Below are positions 42,843 to 54,177 of a DNA stretch of 64,000 nt, piece by piece. The translations under genes were made by a program, and so were the position numbers. Location of the stretch: the NCBI RefSeq assembly GCF_963082655.1, contig NC_081553.1:37477474-37541473 (forward strand). Direction: 5' to 3'. The stretch comes from Stomoxys calcitrans (lineage: Eukaryota > Arthropoda > Insecta > Diptera > Muscidae). The stretch's first letter is position 1, and each line of letters opens with the position of its first letter. The notes below the pieces were generated by a model, which was given only the letters and a program-made list of their open reading frames with translations, searched no databases and was not told the origin of the DNA.

Positions 42843-44107
42843 GCGTGTACGATGTAAGAATTTCATATGGCTCCCCAGCCATAACAAGATTATGCAAAAA
42901 TTTAAACTGTTCGACTTTTTAAAAAGCCCCGCGTTAGCAATACAAAAAGATTCAAGCAACAACAATAAGTTTGATCTGTAGAATAGTAGTTAATAAGTTT
43001 TAAGCGAAAAACATTATTCGAGTGTGAAAATATTCTTAACTCGGCGGGCAATACATTCCAGCACCTGGTCACCCGAATACAAAATGATATTTCGAAAACA
43101 GACCTAAATATACGGGGCAAGTTTATCTGAGTACTCCTACTCGAGCGAGAAAAATTGAAGTATCTATGCAGTGTTACCGGTGTTCCACTTTTTATAACTT
43201 TGTAAAAGAATAAAATATTTCGTCGATCAATAAAACGATCAAAAGAAGTTCCCAAAAAGGATTTGACAGACCCTGAAATGTGGTCACAAACACGTCACGT
43301 ACAAACCTAGCTACTGCATTCATCACCCGTTTCAGTTTTAGAAGATTATAGTCAAACGTTCCTGACGTTATTTCCAAGCCATATAAAAGTTGAGGCATTA
43401 ACAGAGCATGAGCAAGTCTGACTTTCACCCACGAAGGGAAATAAATACCTGCCGAATACAACCGACGCAAAATACAATAAACACGTGAATGGAGAGAGTC
43501 AATATGATAACCGAAATTAAGGTCTTTATCAATCACTATCCCCAAACATTTAATCGTATCAACAAAATTATCTCCAGAATTCCCCACAAAAATATGAAAA
43601 CCAAGCTGCGTCTGGGATCCAAACTGTAATGCCTTAGTTTTTGAAGGGTTGATAGAAAGCGAGTTAAGACTAGACCATAACAAGATTCGTCCTATAGAAG
43701 CATTAATATTCATCTACAAAATATAGCTAAACCCACGATCCACACTAAAAAGAAGATATATATCGTCTGCAAAAAAAGAAAGGTTTCACACAAGTTAGGT
43801 CCAAGGAATTCAGAAAAATCATTAATGTAGAGTATAAAAAGAAGAGGTTCTAAGACCGATCCCTACGGCGCATCAGAAGAAAGGGGAATAATGCTAGATC
43901 GAGCTCCATTCAAATCAACAAATTGTGATCTACCGCACACATACGACATAACAAGCCTGCAAGCAGATTTAGAAAAGTTAAAGTTGTCCCTTAATTTCTC
44001 AATGCCTTAGTCAAGTCAAGAGACAAAAGGACACAATCTTTTCCATTATTCAAGCCATTCTGTATTGACTCAGTAAGATGAAGCTGTATAGATGTCGTGT
44101 AACTGTG
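42843..44107 (-). pseudogene. inverted LINE middle: RT core and thumb
   Basis: Reading the minus strand from 44107: HSYTTSIQLHLTESIQNGLN, LLSLDLTKA, a damaged QGSVLEPLLFILYINDFSE, a broken FADD region, then SINPSKTKALQFGSQTQLGF. Next come IKCLGIVIDKDLNFGYHIDS and VRLAHALLMPQLLYGLEITS. The C-terminal part (43255-42902) reads FIDRRNILFFYKVIKSGTPV and ends near 42905. The first residues follow directly on the plus-strand end FRSG, so this piece was inverted in place. Several stops are present. Confidence 0.75.
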
Positions 44108-44226
44108 AAGTATTTAATTTTTTTAATATTTATTTAGGAGTATATATCATTGTAATACGTTTTTTTTGTCCAAGCAGGCTTAATCAAAGAGATAAATCAA
44201 AGAAATAAATAAAAATTAATAAATAA
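44108..44226 (+). mobile_element. LINE 3' tail in original orientation
   Basis: It reads GTCCAAGCAGGCTTAATCAA and ends in AATAAATAAAAATTAATAAA-type repeats, a plausible LINE 3' terminus. It is in plus orientation, unlike the adjacent RT core, which supports an internal inversion. Confidence 0.5.
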
Positions 44227-44907
44227 ATTTTTTTTACAAATTTTTTTTTTCACAAATTTTTTATTGCATAAATGTCGAAAAACAAAAAACCTTATTTTTA
44301 AACTTAGTCAGAAAATCTGTTTGCTACTGTAATATCATTTGATTGGTTTCTTAGATTATTTTTTTGTTTTAGTTTTTTTTTGTAAATCAGTGTAACACTC
44401 TAACCTGAAAATATGTCGCACATTAGAGAGTCCCTCCTCTAATGTCCAACTTGAAATTATTACGAATGAACATTAATTAATGACTATAGTTGAGATAAGA
44501 GTCGTGTCATTATTTTGTGCTCTGATGCTTTTGACCACCTAATAACAACGCCTAATTTTCAGCAGCCTGTTGGACATGTTCAACAGCTGTCTGTCTGCAA
44601 CAGTTGCAGCAATGTTGAAGAACAATTCAATTGAGTCTCTTCACTAGCAAACTTGAAATTTTCTCAATGTTCGGATGAAGTCAATTTGTATTTCATTCGA
44701 AATGGATGTATTGCTGCTGGGCAAGTTGATATATTTTCCTAAATAACTTGGACATGACAATGGTGATGAGGATGAAAAATGTTGATTTGCGACATTCAAC
44801 GTTAGAAACTTTGATTTTTTTTTTTGTTGTTTTTTGAAAGGATTGTTTTTGATCACTAAGTAGACATCCTTTGAAAAATGAATTGCAAACGATATGGAAT
44901 ACTTATA
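44227..44907. other. AT-rich spacer with a small hairpin
   Basis: ACATTAGAG and CTCTAATGT form a 9-bp stem at about 44419-44442. No gene or transposon is recognised. Confidence 0.4.
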
Positions 44908-44916
44908 AAGGGTGAT

Positions 44917-45808
44917 TTTTATACCCACCACCATAAGATGGGGGTATACTAATTTCGTCATTCTGTTTGTAACACCGCGAAATATGCGTCTGAGACCCCA
45001 TAAAGTATATATATATTCTTGATCGTCATGTCATTTTAAGTCGACCTAGCCATGTCCGTCCATCTGTCCATCCGTCCGTCTGTCTGTCGAAAGCACGCTA
45101 ACTTTCGAAGAAGAAAAGCCAGCCGCTTGAAATTTTGCACAAATACTTTTTATTATTGTTGGTCGGTTGGGATTGTAAATGGACCTAATCGGTCCATGCT
45201 TTGATATAGCTGCCATATAAACCGATCTTCGGTCTTGACTTCTTCACCCTCTAGAGGGCGCAATTCTTGTCAACAATTGCAAAAATAGTTCAAATCGGTC
45301 CATGTTTTGATATAGCTGCCATATAAACCGATCTTCGGTCTTGACTTCTTGAGCCTCCAGAGGGCGCAATTCTTGTCGGATTTGACTGAAATTTTGCAAG
45401 TGAAGTTTTGATATCACTTCCAACAACTTTATTAATTAATATGATTCAAATCGGATCATAATCTGTTTCAAATCGGATCATAATCTGGTATAGTTGTCAT
45501 ATAAACCGATCTTGAATCTTGACTTCTTGAGTCACAAGAGGGCGCAATTTGTATCCAATTTTGCTGAAATTTTGCATGAGGTGTTTTGTTATGACTTCCA
45601 ATAATTGTGCTAAGTATGGCGTAAATCGGTTCATAACCTGATATAGCTGCCATATAAACCGAATTGAACTATAACTTTATATAGCTCCAATAGCATAACA
45701 GTTCTTATTCAATATTCTTTGTTCGCCTAACAAGAGATACTGCGTATAGAACTCGACAAATGCGATCCATGGTTGAGGGTATATAAGATTCGGCCCGGCC
45801 GAACTTAA
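44917..45808 (+). mobile_element. DINE-1-like: near-complete short DINE-1/Helentron-like element
   Basis: About 0.9 kb with both termini: ATACCCACCACCATAAGATG pairs with GGGGGTATAC on the left, and the palindrome TTCGGCCCGGCCGAA (45789-45803) followed by CTTAAC lies on the right. Between them are the DINE-1 block (CCCCATAAAGTATATATATA), a GTCY tract (about 45055-45088) and roughly three subfamily A units. This copy best defines the boundaries of the family in this window. Confidence 0.88.
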
Positions 45809-45904
45809 CTATTATCTTTTTAACAACACCAGTTTAAAGAGCTCACGCACGTTTCGTGTTTTGTTTCACTGTTAAACATCTTCAGTTTGGTCTATAATTT
45901 AACC

Positions 45905-46715
45905 ATGAATCGACTTACTTGGAGCAACGCTTGCAAATTATTGAATTTTATTATCAAAATGCAAGCTCTATTAAGAAAGTTCATCGCGAGCTCATTTTTG
46001 CTCAAATGGTACATAAATAGGCAGAATTGTCGATTTTGGAGTGAAGATCAGCCAGTAGCATTGTAAGAGCTACTAATGCATTCAGAAAAAGTCATAGTTT
46101 GGTGCGGTTTATGGGCTGGTGGCATCATTGGACCGTACTTCTTCAAAGATGATGTGAATCTTAAGGTACATAAATAATCAGAATTGTCGATTTTGGAGTG
46201 AAGATCAGTGAGAAGCATTGCAAGAGCTATCAATACATCCAGAGAAACTCACAGTTTGCTGTGGTTTATGGGCTGGTGGCATCATTGGACCGTACTTCTT
46301 CAAAGATGGTGCGAATCTTAACTGTGAGTGGTGAGCGCTACCATGAGATGATATCCAACTTTTTTTGTCCAAAATGCAAGAGCTTGCCTTGCATGACATG
46401 TGGTTTCAATAAGACGGTGCCACATGCCATTTTATTTCACGTGAATATTTTATTTCACATTCGGGACCGGTCAATTAGCCCCGTAGATACTGCGATTAAA
46501 CGCCTTTAGACTATTTTTTGTGGGGCTATGTTACAGCTCTTGTCTATACAGACAAGCCGGCTTCAAATGACGCATTGGAAGACAACATTGAAACATTTAT
46601 TCATGAGATACCGGCCGAAATGTTCATAATAGAAAATAGCCAAAATTGGACTAAGCGTATGGACCATTTGAGTCGCAGTCACGGTCAATTTTTGCATGAA
46701 ATAATCTTCAAACAA
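45905..46715 (+). pseudogene. mariner transposase, inactivated
   Basis: It begins MNRLT, then drops frame where its relative reads NEQRLQIIEF. The catalytic-region text RQNCRFWSEDQPVAL, VWCGLWAGGIIGPYFFKD is present twice because 46007-46163 and 46164-46320 are a tandem duplication of about 157 bp. Downstream pieces read GERYHEMISNFF, then DKPASNDALEDNIETFIHEI, PAEMFIIENSQNWTKRMDHL and HGQFLHEIIFKQ. The DEAHF segment is lost, and shifts and deletions break the QDGA and D-PLD catalytic boxes. It cannot be functional. Confidence 0.85.
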
Positions 46716-46949
46716 TAATTCATATGGAGTACGGTCCAAATCGATTCAAATAAAAATGTCATGCATTTTTCTAAATTTTATATTTTTTTTTTTGAAAAAC
46801 TTTCCTATAGCTCTTAAAAATCACCCTTTATATATTAAATATTAAAATATGAAATCTATTTTTTTGCCAGAAGATACTGGCAACATTTGTTTCGGAGAAT
46901 ATCGGCAAAAGAATATTTAAATGGAAAGTCTTGGATGATCAAAGATTTT

Positions 46950-47115
46950 CTGTTTACGTTAGTTTCAGGCGCCCCTTTATCTGAATTGGTAGCGTTCTCG
47001 AAGTGCCAGTGCGGGGGTATTGGTTTCGATTTCCACCAGAGGTTTTGGTCTGTCACTACTGTGGTATCACAATGCAGTAAGAACTGCTACCATTACCTAA
47101 CCTAACTTAACCCTA
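46950..47115 (+). mobile_element. tRNA-headed SINE with CCTAA tail
   Basis: A tRNA-like head (GCGCCCCTTTATCTGAATTG, then TATTGGTTTCGATTTCCACC) is followed by GTGGTATCACAATGCAG and ACCTAACCTAACTTAACC. The tail resembles the 3' end of the RNase H LINE at 23152-23220, which may supply its enzyme. Confidence 0.5.
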
Positions 47116-47282
47116 CTTTAATTTCAATGAAAATACTGTAGATGAAATCCTCCGCTCAGCAGGGAAGCAATAGGTTTCGATACACTTTCAAAAGCGCTAA
47201 CATGACGTCACAACTTGTGTCGACAAAGAAGGGTTGCAAGATACTCTCCCATAAGGCGAAATTCCCAAAGGCGCCACAGTAC
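47116..47282. other. short spacer
   Basis: Nothing recognised. Confidence 0.3.
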
Positions 47283-48695
47283 AGGGCCACATAGAACGAC
47301 CTCTCGATTTAAGGTCTAAGGCCGATAAATGGTACAGTTATTGTCCGATTTTGCTGAAATTTGGGGTAGTGAGTTTTGTTTCGTCCTTCGACATCTTTTT
47401 TCAATTTGGCCCAGATCGGTTCAGATTCGGATATAGCTGCCATATAGAACGATCTCTCGATTTAAGGTCTAAGGCCCATAAAAGGTGCAGTTATTGTCCG
47501 ATTTTGCTGAAATTTAGGACAATGAGTTGAATCAGGGCACTCGACATCCTGCTTCAATTTGATCCAGATCGGTTCAGATTTGGATATAGCTGCCATATAG
47601 ACCGATCTTTCGATTTTAGGCGTTGGATCCATAAAAGGTGCAGTTATTGTCCGATTTCGCTGAAATTTGGGACAGTGAGTTGTGTTGGGCCCTTCGACAT
47701 CCTTCTTCAGTTTAGCTCAGATTTGGTCCAGATTTGGATATAGCTGACATACAGACCGATCCTCCGATTTAGGGTCTTAGGCCCATAAAAGCCACATTTA
47801 TTATCCGATTTTGCTGAAATTCGGGACAGTGAGTTGTGTTAGGCCCTTCGACATCCTTCATTAATTTGGCCCAGATCGGTCCAGATTTGGATATAGCTGC
47901 CATATAGACCGATCTCTCGATGTAAGTTTTTAGGCCCATAAAAGGCGCATTTATAGTCCGATTTTGCTGAAATTTGGAACAGTACGTTGTATTAGGACCT
48001 TCGACATCCTTCTCCAATTTGGCCCAGATCGGTCCAGATTTGGATATTGCTGCCATACTGTCCGATCTCTCGATTTAAGATCTTGGGCCCATAAAAGGCG
48101 CATTTTTTGTTCGATTTCGCTGAAATTTAGGACAGTGTGTTGTGTTAGGCCCCTCGATATCCTTCTTGAAGATGGCCTTGATCGGTTCAGATTTAAATAT
48201 AGGTTGCATAGAGACCGATCTCTCAATTTAAGGTCTTGGCCCCACAAAAGGCGCATTTTTGTCCGATTTCGCTGAAATTGAGGGCAGTGTTTTGTGTTAG
48301 GCCCCTCGATATCTTTCTTGAACATGGCATTGATCGGTTCAGATTTGAATATAGATAGCATAGAGACCGATCTCTCAATTTAAGGTCTTGGCCCCACAAA
48401 AGGCGCATTTATTATCCGATTTCGCTGAAATTTGACACACTGACTTATGTTAGGCTCTTCGACATCCGTGTCCTATATGGTTCAGATCGGTCTATATTTG
48501 GATATACATGACAAAAAGACGAATATTGAACCAAAATTGAACAGTGGCAATCAATATATATGCTGAATTTGGTCCAAATCGGACCATATTTGGATACATC
48601 TACTATGGCTGCATAAATAATGCATTTTCATTGGATTTTGACGAAAAGTGATTTGCATATATACCCGAGTTTCTGGATATTCAATACCTTTTTAC
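47283..48695 (+). mobile_element. DINE-1-like: DINE-1-like 153-bp array (subfamily B)
   Basis: About nine units. The anchor CTCGATTTAAGGTCT or a variant falls at 47303, 47456 and 47609, exactly 153 bp apart. Units carry CCCATAAAAGGCGCATTTAT, CCGATTTTGCTGAAATTTGG and CCAGATCGGTTCAGATTTGG. The right end reads TTTTTACTTGTTT, the same terminus seen inverted at 57011. The left DINE-1 head is missing. Confidence 0.82.
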
Positions 48696-50270
48696 TTGTT
48701 TTCAAAAGCTTTTGGTTTTAAACCAATACGTTGTTGCCATTTTAACTAAACTTGAGCTTAATGTGTGAAAAAATATTCCGGTCACAATATAAACTCTAAA
48801 AGCCTTATCATTCCCTTACTCTGAAACAGCCTAAGGTTGTTACTTTGTTGTTGTTATTGATAGCAGCTTGCTGTAAATATTACTACCAAGAGAGGGAATA
48901 TTTCTTTAATTTTAGTTTCTACCATTCTAGCTTTGTGAGCACCATTTATCTCAGGGCTCAATCAAGAACAAAAAAAAATTTCAAAGTATAGGGTGTTCCA
49001 AAGAGGTGTGATAAAAAGTATGACATTTTTTGTGGTTATCAAGCGATCTCACTTGAGGTATTGATTTTCTTTTATATGTACACAGATAAAAATAATTTTG
49101 AAAAACAACAACTTTGGTCGAAAAAACAACTACGAAATTTGTTAATTTTCCTGCAACAATTTATTTTCAATCTCAATGACCCAAAGTACAAATTTGTTGT
49201 TGAAAGACACTCTTTGCAAGCCAACATATAACAAGAACAACAATTTATCCATAAGCAAGGCAAAAACCCATCTAACCAGCCTACGCATGTGCTTTGCTTC
49301 GGGTGGTGGTGTTTTTGTCTCGTTCGTTTTACTGCTGCTCTCGGGGTTTCCTCTGTCACTCTCTACTATTACTCTTAGAAACAAATTTTAATAATTTTGG
49401 TGCTGCAGAGTATTGAACTCATGATCTTATGTTTGGTAGTCTTGCACGCATCCACTAGCCTACCGACACCATCTTCTTTATGATGAACTAAGAAATCAGG
49501 TTCTAAAATGACAAACTTTCAATACTGCATTCGCCATCACTAATTTTGATATACTGCCAAAATATCGCAAGTAAAAATTGCAATCCTTATATTTGCAGTT
49601 CCTTGCTAGTAAGAAAAATTCTTTGACATCTCATTTCATTTCCTTGCCAAACACCCTTTCGGTTAAGTTATTCTCTATCAATTTTGCAATGTTAGAGTTG
49701 TCTTAAATTTATGTTCAATTAACAAGTTATAGATTTTTAATGTGATCTGTTGTAATTTATGCATTAAGTAAGGCTAGTTAATACAAGACAAACTAGCAAT
49801 CTGGATAAGGTGCTATAAATTAAAATTGCAGTAAATTATATGCAATAGAAAAAGTTAAAAATAGTTATACTTAGTTAGATATACCTAATAAGAAATGGTA
49901 AAAGGAACCTAAATTGTATTATGTAAGATGACGGAAAGGTGATGGGGAAAGAGAGCATATTGTATAACAATTTTAACTATAAATTAATATAAATTCCTCC
50001 TAAATTTTTGATATTAAAATTCTTTATTGAAATTTTAGAACAGAATAGGCAAAAAATTGTTTTATTCTTACATTTTTCATTTTTTGTTACATTATTCTCT
50101 TATAGTTTGAATAATATATCATGTCGAATTCAATTTCATTATCTATACTGTATTTGATTTCCATCTGATTTGATTTGAATGTAATATCTGGTCTATGAAC
50201 AACAAATTGTATGACATGACAGGTAAGATTTATTAAGAATAGAAGAACAATATTTTTTTTTCTTAACAGT
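48696..50270. other. non-repetitive AT-rich stretch
   Basis: No supported gene; frames of 71-95 codons overlap on both strands at 49072-49391 without domains. A tRNA-like relic is listed separately. Confidence 0.4.
49404..49475 (-). mobile_element. tRNA-like SINE head
   Basis: The minus strand shows GGTGTCGGTAGGCTAGTGG (A-box-like) and GAGTTCAATACTC (B-box-like) 72 bases apart overall. The acceptor arms pair imperfectly and the T-stem is weak, so I favour a SINE head over a true tRNA gene. Confidence 0.4.
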
Positions 50271-50400
50271 TTTTATAACCTTTACTGTAGGTGAAGGGGA
50301 ATACTTAGTTCGTCAATCCGTTTGTTTGTAAATTCCTCAAAATATTTATCTAAAACCGTCGAAAGTATATATATTCATGATCCTTATGCCATTCCAAGTT
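50271..50400 (+). mobile_element. DINE-1-like: DINE-1-like head fragment
   Basis: A degenerate start (TTTTTATAACCTTTACTGTA), then GTCAATCCGTTTG and AAAGTATATATATTCATGAT. Nothing of the array remains. Confidence 0.6.
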
Positions 50401-50493
50401 GTTATTGCGGATTTCGTCCATCCTTGGCTCTACCAAACTAGAGTTAAAGTCGATGATCATCGCAGACCAGATTTTAGCCATTGTTATGTCCCA

Positions 50494-51729
50494 AGCAAGT
50501 AAAAGCGTGCTAAGTTCAGGCGATCCTCCATGGATCGCATTTGTGTACCTCTTGCCAAGATATCTCTTTTTAGGCAAACAGAGGATAAAAGAAAAGAATT
50601 GCTATGTTATTGAAACAAAATATGGTTCATTTCTGACCATAATTGAACTGAATATCGGAGATCATAGAAGAAGTCATTGTGTAAAATTTAAGAAAAATCT
50701 AGGGGCTGAAGAAGTAAAATAGGGAGATCGGTTTATAGGGGAGCTGTATTAGGCTATGAACAGATACATGCCATATTTGACACGTATGTTAAAGGTCATG
50801 AGAGAAGCCGTTGTATAAAATTTTAGCCAAATCGGATAATACTTGCGCCCTTTAGAGGCTGAAGAAGTCAAGATCCCATATCGGTTTATATGGCAGCTAT
50901 ATCAGGTTACGGATCGATTTGAACTATTCTTAGCACAGTTGTTGAAAGTTAAAACCAAATTTTTTTTTAGCTAAATCTGATAATGATTGCGCCCTCTAGT
51001 GTCTCAAGAAGTCTAGACCCCAGATCGGTTTATATGGCAGCTATATCAGATTATGCACCAATTTGAACTATTCTTAACATAGTTGTTGGAAGTCATAACA
51101 AAAGACGTCGTGCATAATTTCAGCCAAATCGGATCGGAATTGCGCACTCTAGACGCACAAGAAGTCAAGTCCCCTGATCGGTTTATATAGCAGCTATATC
51201 AGGTTATGGACCGATTTGAACTATTCTTAACATAGTGGTTGGAAGTCATAACAAAATACGTCGTGCATAATTTCAGCCAAATCGGATAGGAATTGCGCAC
51301 TCTAGACGCTCAAGAAGTCAAGACCCCAGATAGGTTTATATGACAGCTATATCAGGTTATGGACCGATTTCGATTATCGATTATCGAAATCGGATAAGTA
51401 TTGTGCCCTCTAGAGGCTCAAGAAGTCAAGATCCCAGATCGGTTTTTATGGCAGCTATATCAAAACTTGAACCGATATAGCCCATTTACAATCCCAACCA
51501 ACCTGCACTAATAAGAAGAATTTGTGCAAAATTTCAAGCGGCTAGCTTCGCTCCTTCGAAAGTTAGCGTGCTTTCGACATACAGACGGACGGACATGGCT
51601 AGTTTGACTTAAAATGTCATGACGATGAAAAATATATGTACTTTATGGGGTCTTAGACGAATATTTCGAGGAGTTACAAACAGAATGACGAAATTAGTAT
51701 ACCCCCATTCTATGTTGGAGGGTATAACA
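50494..51729 (-). mobile_element. DINE-1-like: DINE-1/Helentron-like element (subfamily A)
   Basis: The left end AGCAAGTAAAAGCGTGCTAA is followed by a damaged terminal hairpin. Units carry GATCGGTTTATATGGCAGCT at 153-bp-type spacing, then CGACATACAGACGGACGGAC, the inverted DINE-1 block and the end GTATACCCCCATTCTATGTT. Some units are shortened near 51375. Both ends are present. Confidence 0.85.
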
Positions 51730-51990
51730 AAGGATGTAAAAGAGAAGAATTAAAGTCCCCAGACCATTAATCATCATGGGCTTACACTATTTATTCAATT
51801 CAGCGTTTGTAGACGCACAACATGGAGAATAGGAAATCATTATCACTCCCAAGATTCTTCAAAATCGTTAAATGTTATTTTGTTCGTTAGAGACTGTGCA
51901 AAAAAACACAAAAAAATGATGCTTCCATACTAGGGTGCAACTCAGTATGCGGAGGAGGAAGCACCCGCTTACGTAAATGTAAATATTACT
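51730..51990. other. spacer
   Basis: No feature recognised. Confidence 0.3.
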
Positions 51991-52130
51991 CATCAACATT
52001 CCCCTAAGGAACAAGGGCAAACTTCTCACATATCAATAAGTGCAGTCCGATTCAAGTTTAAGCTCAATGATAAGGGGTCTCCTTTTTATAGCTGAGTCCG
52101 AACGGCATGCCGCATAGCGACACCACTTCA
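51991..52130 (-). mobile_element. SINE 3' part
   Basis: Tail and middle of the main SINE on the minus strand (CATTCCCCTAAGGAACAAGG, then TCCGAACGGCATGCCGCATA). The head is missing. Confidence 0.75.
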
Positions 52131-52404
52131 TAGAGATATGTGGTTGATAGTTCCTCAGATGACTCTTCAGCAACAACATTCGGCAAGACGAACGCCCCAG
52201 AGAGGGATGTTCTCGCCGATTCTGTGGAACTTCATGATAAATGAAATCCTGTTGGATCTCGGCGGAGATGGCACCAAGATTATCGCTTATGCGAACGATG
52301 TTTGAGGGAGGTTTCTGTCGAAGATGGGCCACCAGAAATAGGTTGAGGACGAACTTAAGGAAAACGGAGCTGGTGCTCTTCACTCGCAGATACAAGATAC
52401 CGGA

Positions 52405-52787
52405 CCCGGCACGAGATAACTATTAGCACCAAACACACTGGAACTTTGAGCTCCGATCTGTGTGGTTTTCATTATTATAACGAGAAGCTTAGCTGTGAGC
52501 TACCGGGTGCGTCCACAGTTTGTAGTGGCTGCAATTGCAGTCGCGGACAATCAGCGGTATCAAGCGGAGAGTCTTAGTGAGACGCCGGGTAGTACCGGCT
52601 CATGCATGAATACTGAGCGGCTATGATGCTCGATAGGACAAGGCGAGTTTTTGGCGACTTTAAAAAACCAATGGCCATCATGTTCCCGCGTCAATCGGTC
52701 CTTTTGACCGGAACGAGCTTCCTCTTCTATAGGAGCTTGACGAGAATCGCCACCTCCACATATAGACATATGCCTACAACAACAACA
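52405..52787 (+). mobile_element. family G short retroposon, copy 2
   Basis: About 383 bp from CCCGGCACGAGATAACTATT to the (ACA)n tail, flanked by ACCGGA on both sides (52399-52404, 52788-52793), a probable 6-bp target duplication. Deleting it with one ACCGGA puts the host LINE back in frame. It has no ORF of note and no tRNA head that I can see. Confidence 0.75.
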
Positions 52788-53502
52788 ACCGGAGTTCAGA
52801 CTCCCCTCCTTTTCAAGAATCACCCTGCAGCTGTCGAATGAATCGAAGTACATTGGCATAGTCCTCGATTCTAAGCTGTCCTGGAAGAGGAATACGGAGG
52901 ACTGGAACCGTAAGGTACTATGTGCTTTTTACTCCTGCAGGAAAATGTTCGGTAGGAAGTGGGGGGGTAACCCCCTAGATGATTTATTGGATGTATACGG
53001 CCATTATGAGACCAGTACTGACCTATGGGGCAATGGTATGGTGGAGGGCCGTAAATAAGAGGAGCTAGAAGCTTCGAGACAAGCCTGTGTCGGCGTCACA
53101 GAGGCACTGAGATCCTCACCGCAGGCAGGTCTGGATGCTGACTATGCAGCACTTAGGCTGAAGGAACTCGGTGTGCTGAAGGAGGACAGGTGCGGCCACA
53201 CTTCCATTCTGGATGCTATTGAGGCGAAGGGAAGTCTGAGGAGGATCTCTGATTATGTGGCACCGATATCTGTTGGAACTCACACATTCAGGATTCGTTT
53301 TCCCGGGAGGGATGAATTAAGGGCGAATGCCGTGTTTGAGGAGTATGAAACCTAGATATTCACTGACGGCTCCAAGATGGAGTCAAGGACTGGATTGGGG
53401 ATCTACTCCGACGCACTCAACATCGGTATGTCTCTGAGACTACCGTACGAGTGTATGACCTTTCAGGTAGTGGTCTGTGCAAATGTGTAAAAATCGAATT
53501 GG

Positions 53503-53790
53503 CCTATGAACATTCCATTAAGGAAATGGTGCAAACTTCTCCCATATCACTGAGTGCTGTCCGATTCAAGTTTAAGTTCAATGATAAGGGGCCTGCTTTT
53601 TATAGACGAGTTCGAAAGGCGTGCCGCAGTGCGACATATCTTTTGGGAAAATGGCAAAGTATCTCACAAATGTCGCCAGCATTAGGAGAGTTATCCCCAC
53701 CACAAAAAAATGTTTACTATGCTTTCTCCAGATTCAAACCCAGGCGTTCAGCGTCAAAAGCGGACACGCTAACCTCTGCGCTACGGTGTC
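53503..53790 (-). mobile_element. SINE inserted in LINE RNase H
   Basis: Nearly full minus-strand SINE: head CACCGTAGCGCAGAGGTTAG, a B-box-like GCCTGGGTTTGAATC and the body with AGTGCGGCACGCC. It splits the RNase H domain of the surrounding LINE. Confidence 0.85.
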
Positions 53791-54177
53791 TACAGCAATC
53801 TACCACCTTCAAAGTTCAGGAGGGCAGTGCTCAAGACCTCGATTTCGAGGAAGGTGAAATCGAGGTTCGTGGCGGATTGTTTAGAGTCTCTGAATAGACC
53901 CCGGGTCTACGATGTGAAACTGATATGAGTTCCCGAACATGAAGGGATTCCAGGGAATGAAGCGGCGGACAAATACGCAGGGAGGGTGCCTCCTACGCCG
54001 GGCGACCCGGTCAACGGTCTCGCCTACGTGCCATTTGTCGAGCTACTCAATATAGTTGAAGAGATGGCCAGAGCGGGGTGGCAAAATGGGACTTAGTGCC
54101 GCACCGCTAAGGTGCTCTGACCTGTCATTGCCTGGACGAGAACCAAGGAGTTAAGACCAAAACAGAATAAACGCATA

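Larger units (their letters stand above)
44908..46828 (+). mobile_element. degenerate mariner split by a DINE-1-like element
   Basis: The left ITR AAGGGTGATTTTT (44908) and right ITR AAAAATCACCCTT (ending 46828) are flanked by TA (44906-44907, 46829-46830). The transposase relic lies at 45905-46715. A DINE-1-like element occupies 44917-45808, directly inside the left ITR. Same family as the fold-back element at 29959-30565. Confidence 0.85.

Noticed and set aside
49404..49475. Possible functional tRNA gene
   Set aside because: T-stem is weak and acceptor pairing imperfect; reads better as a SINE head.
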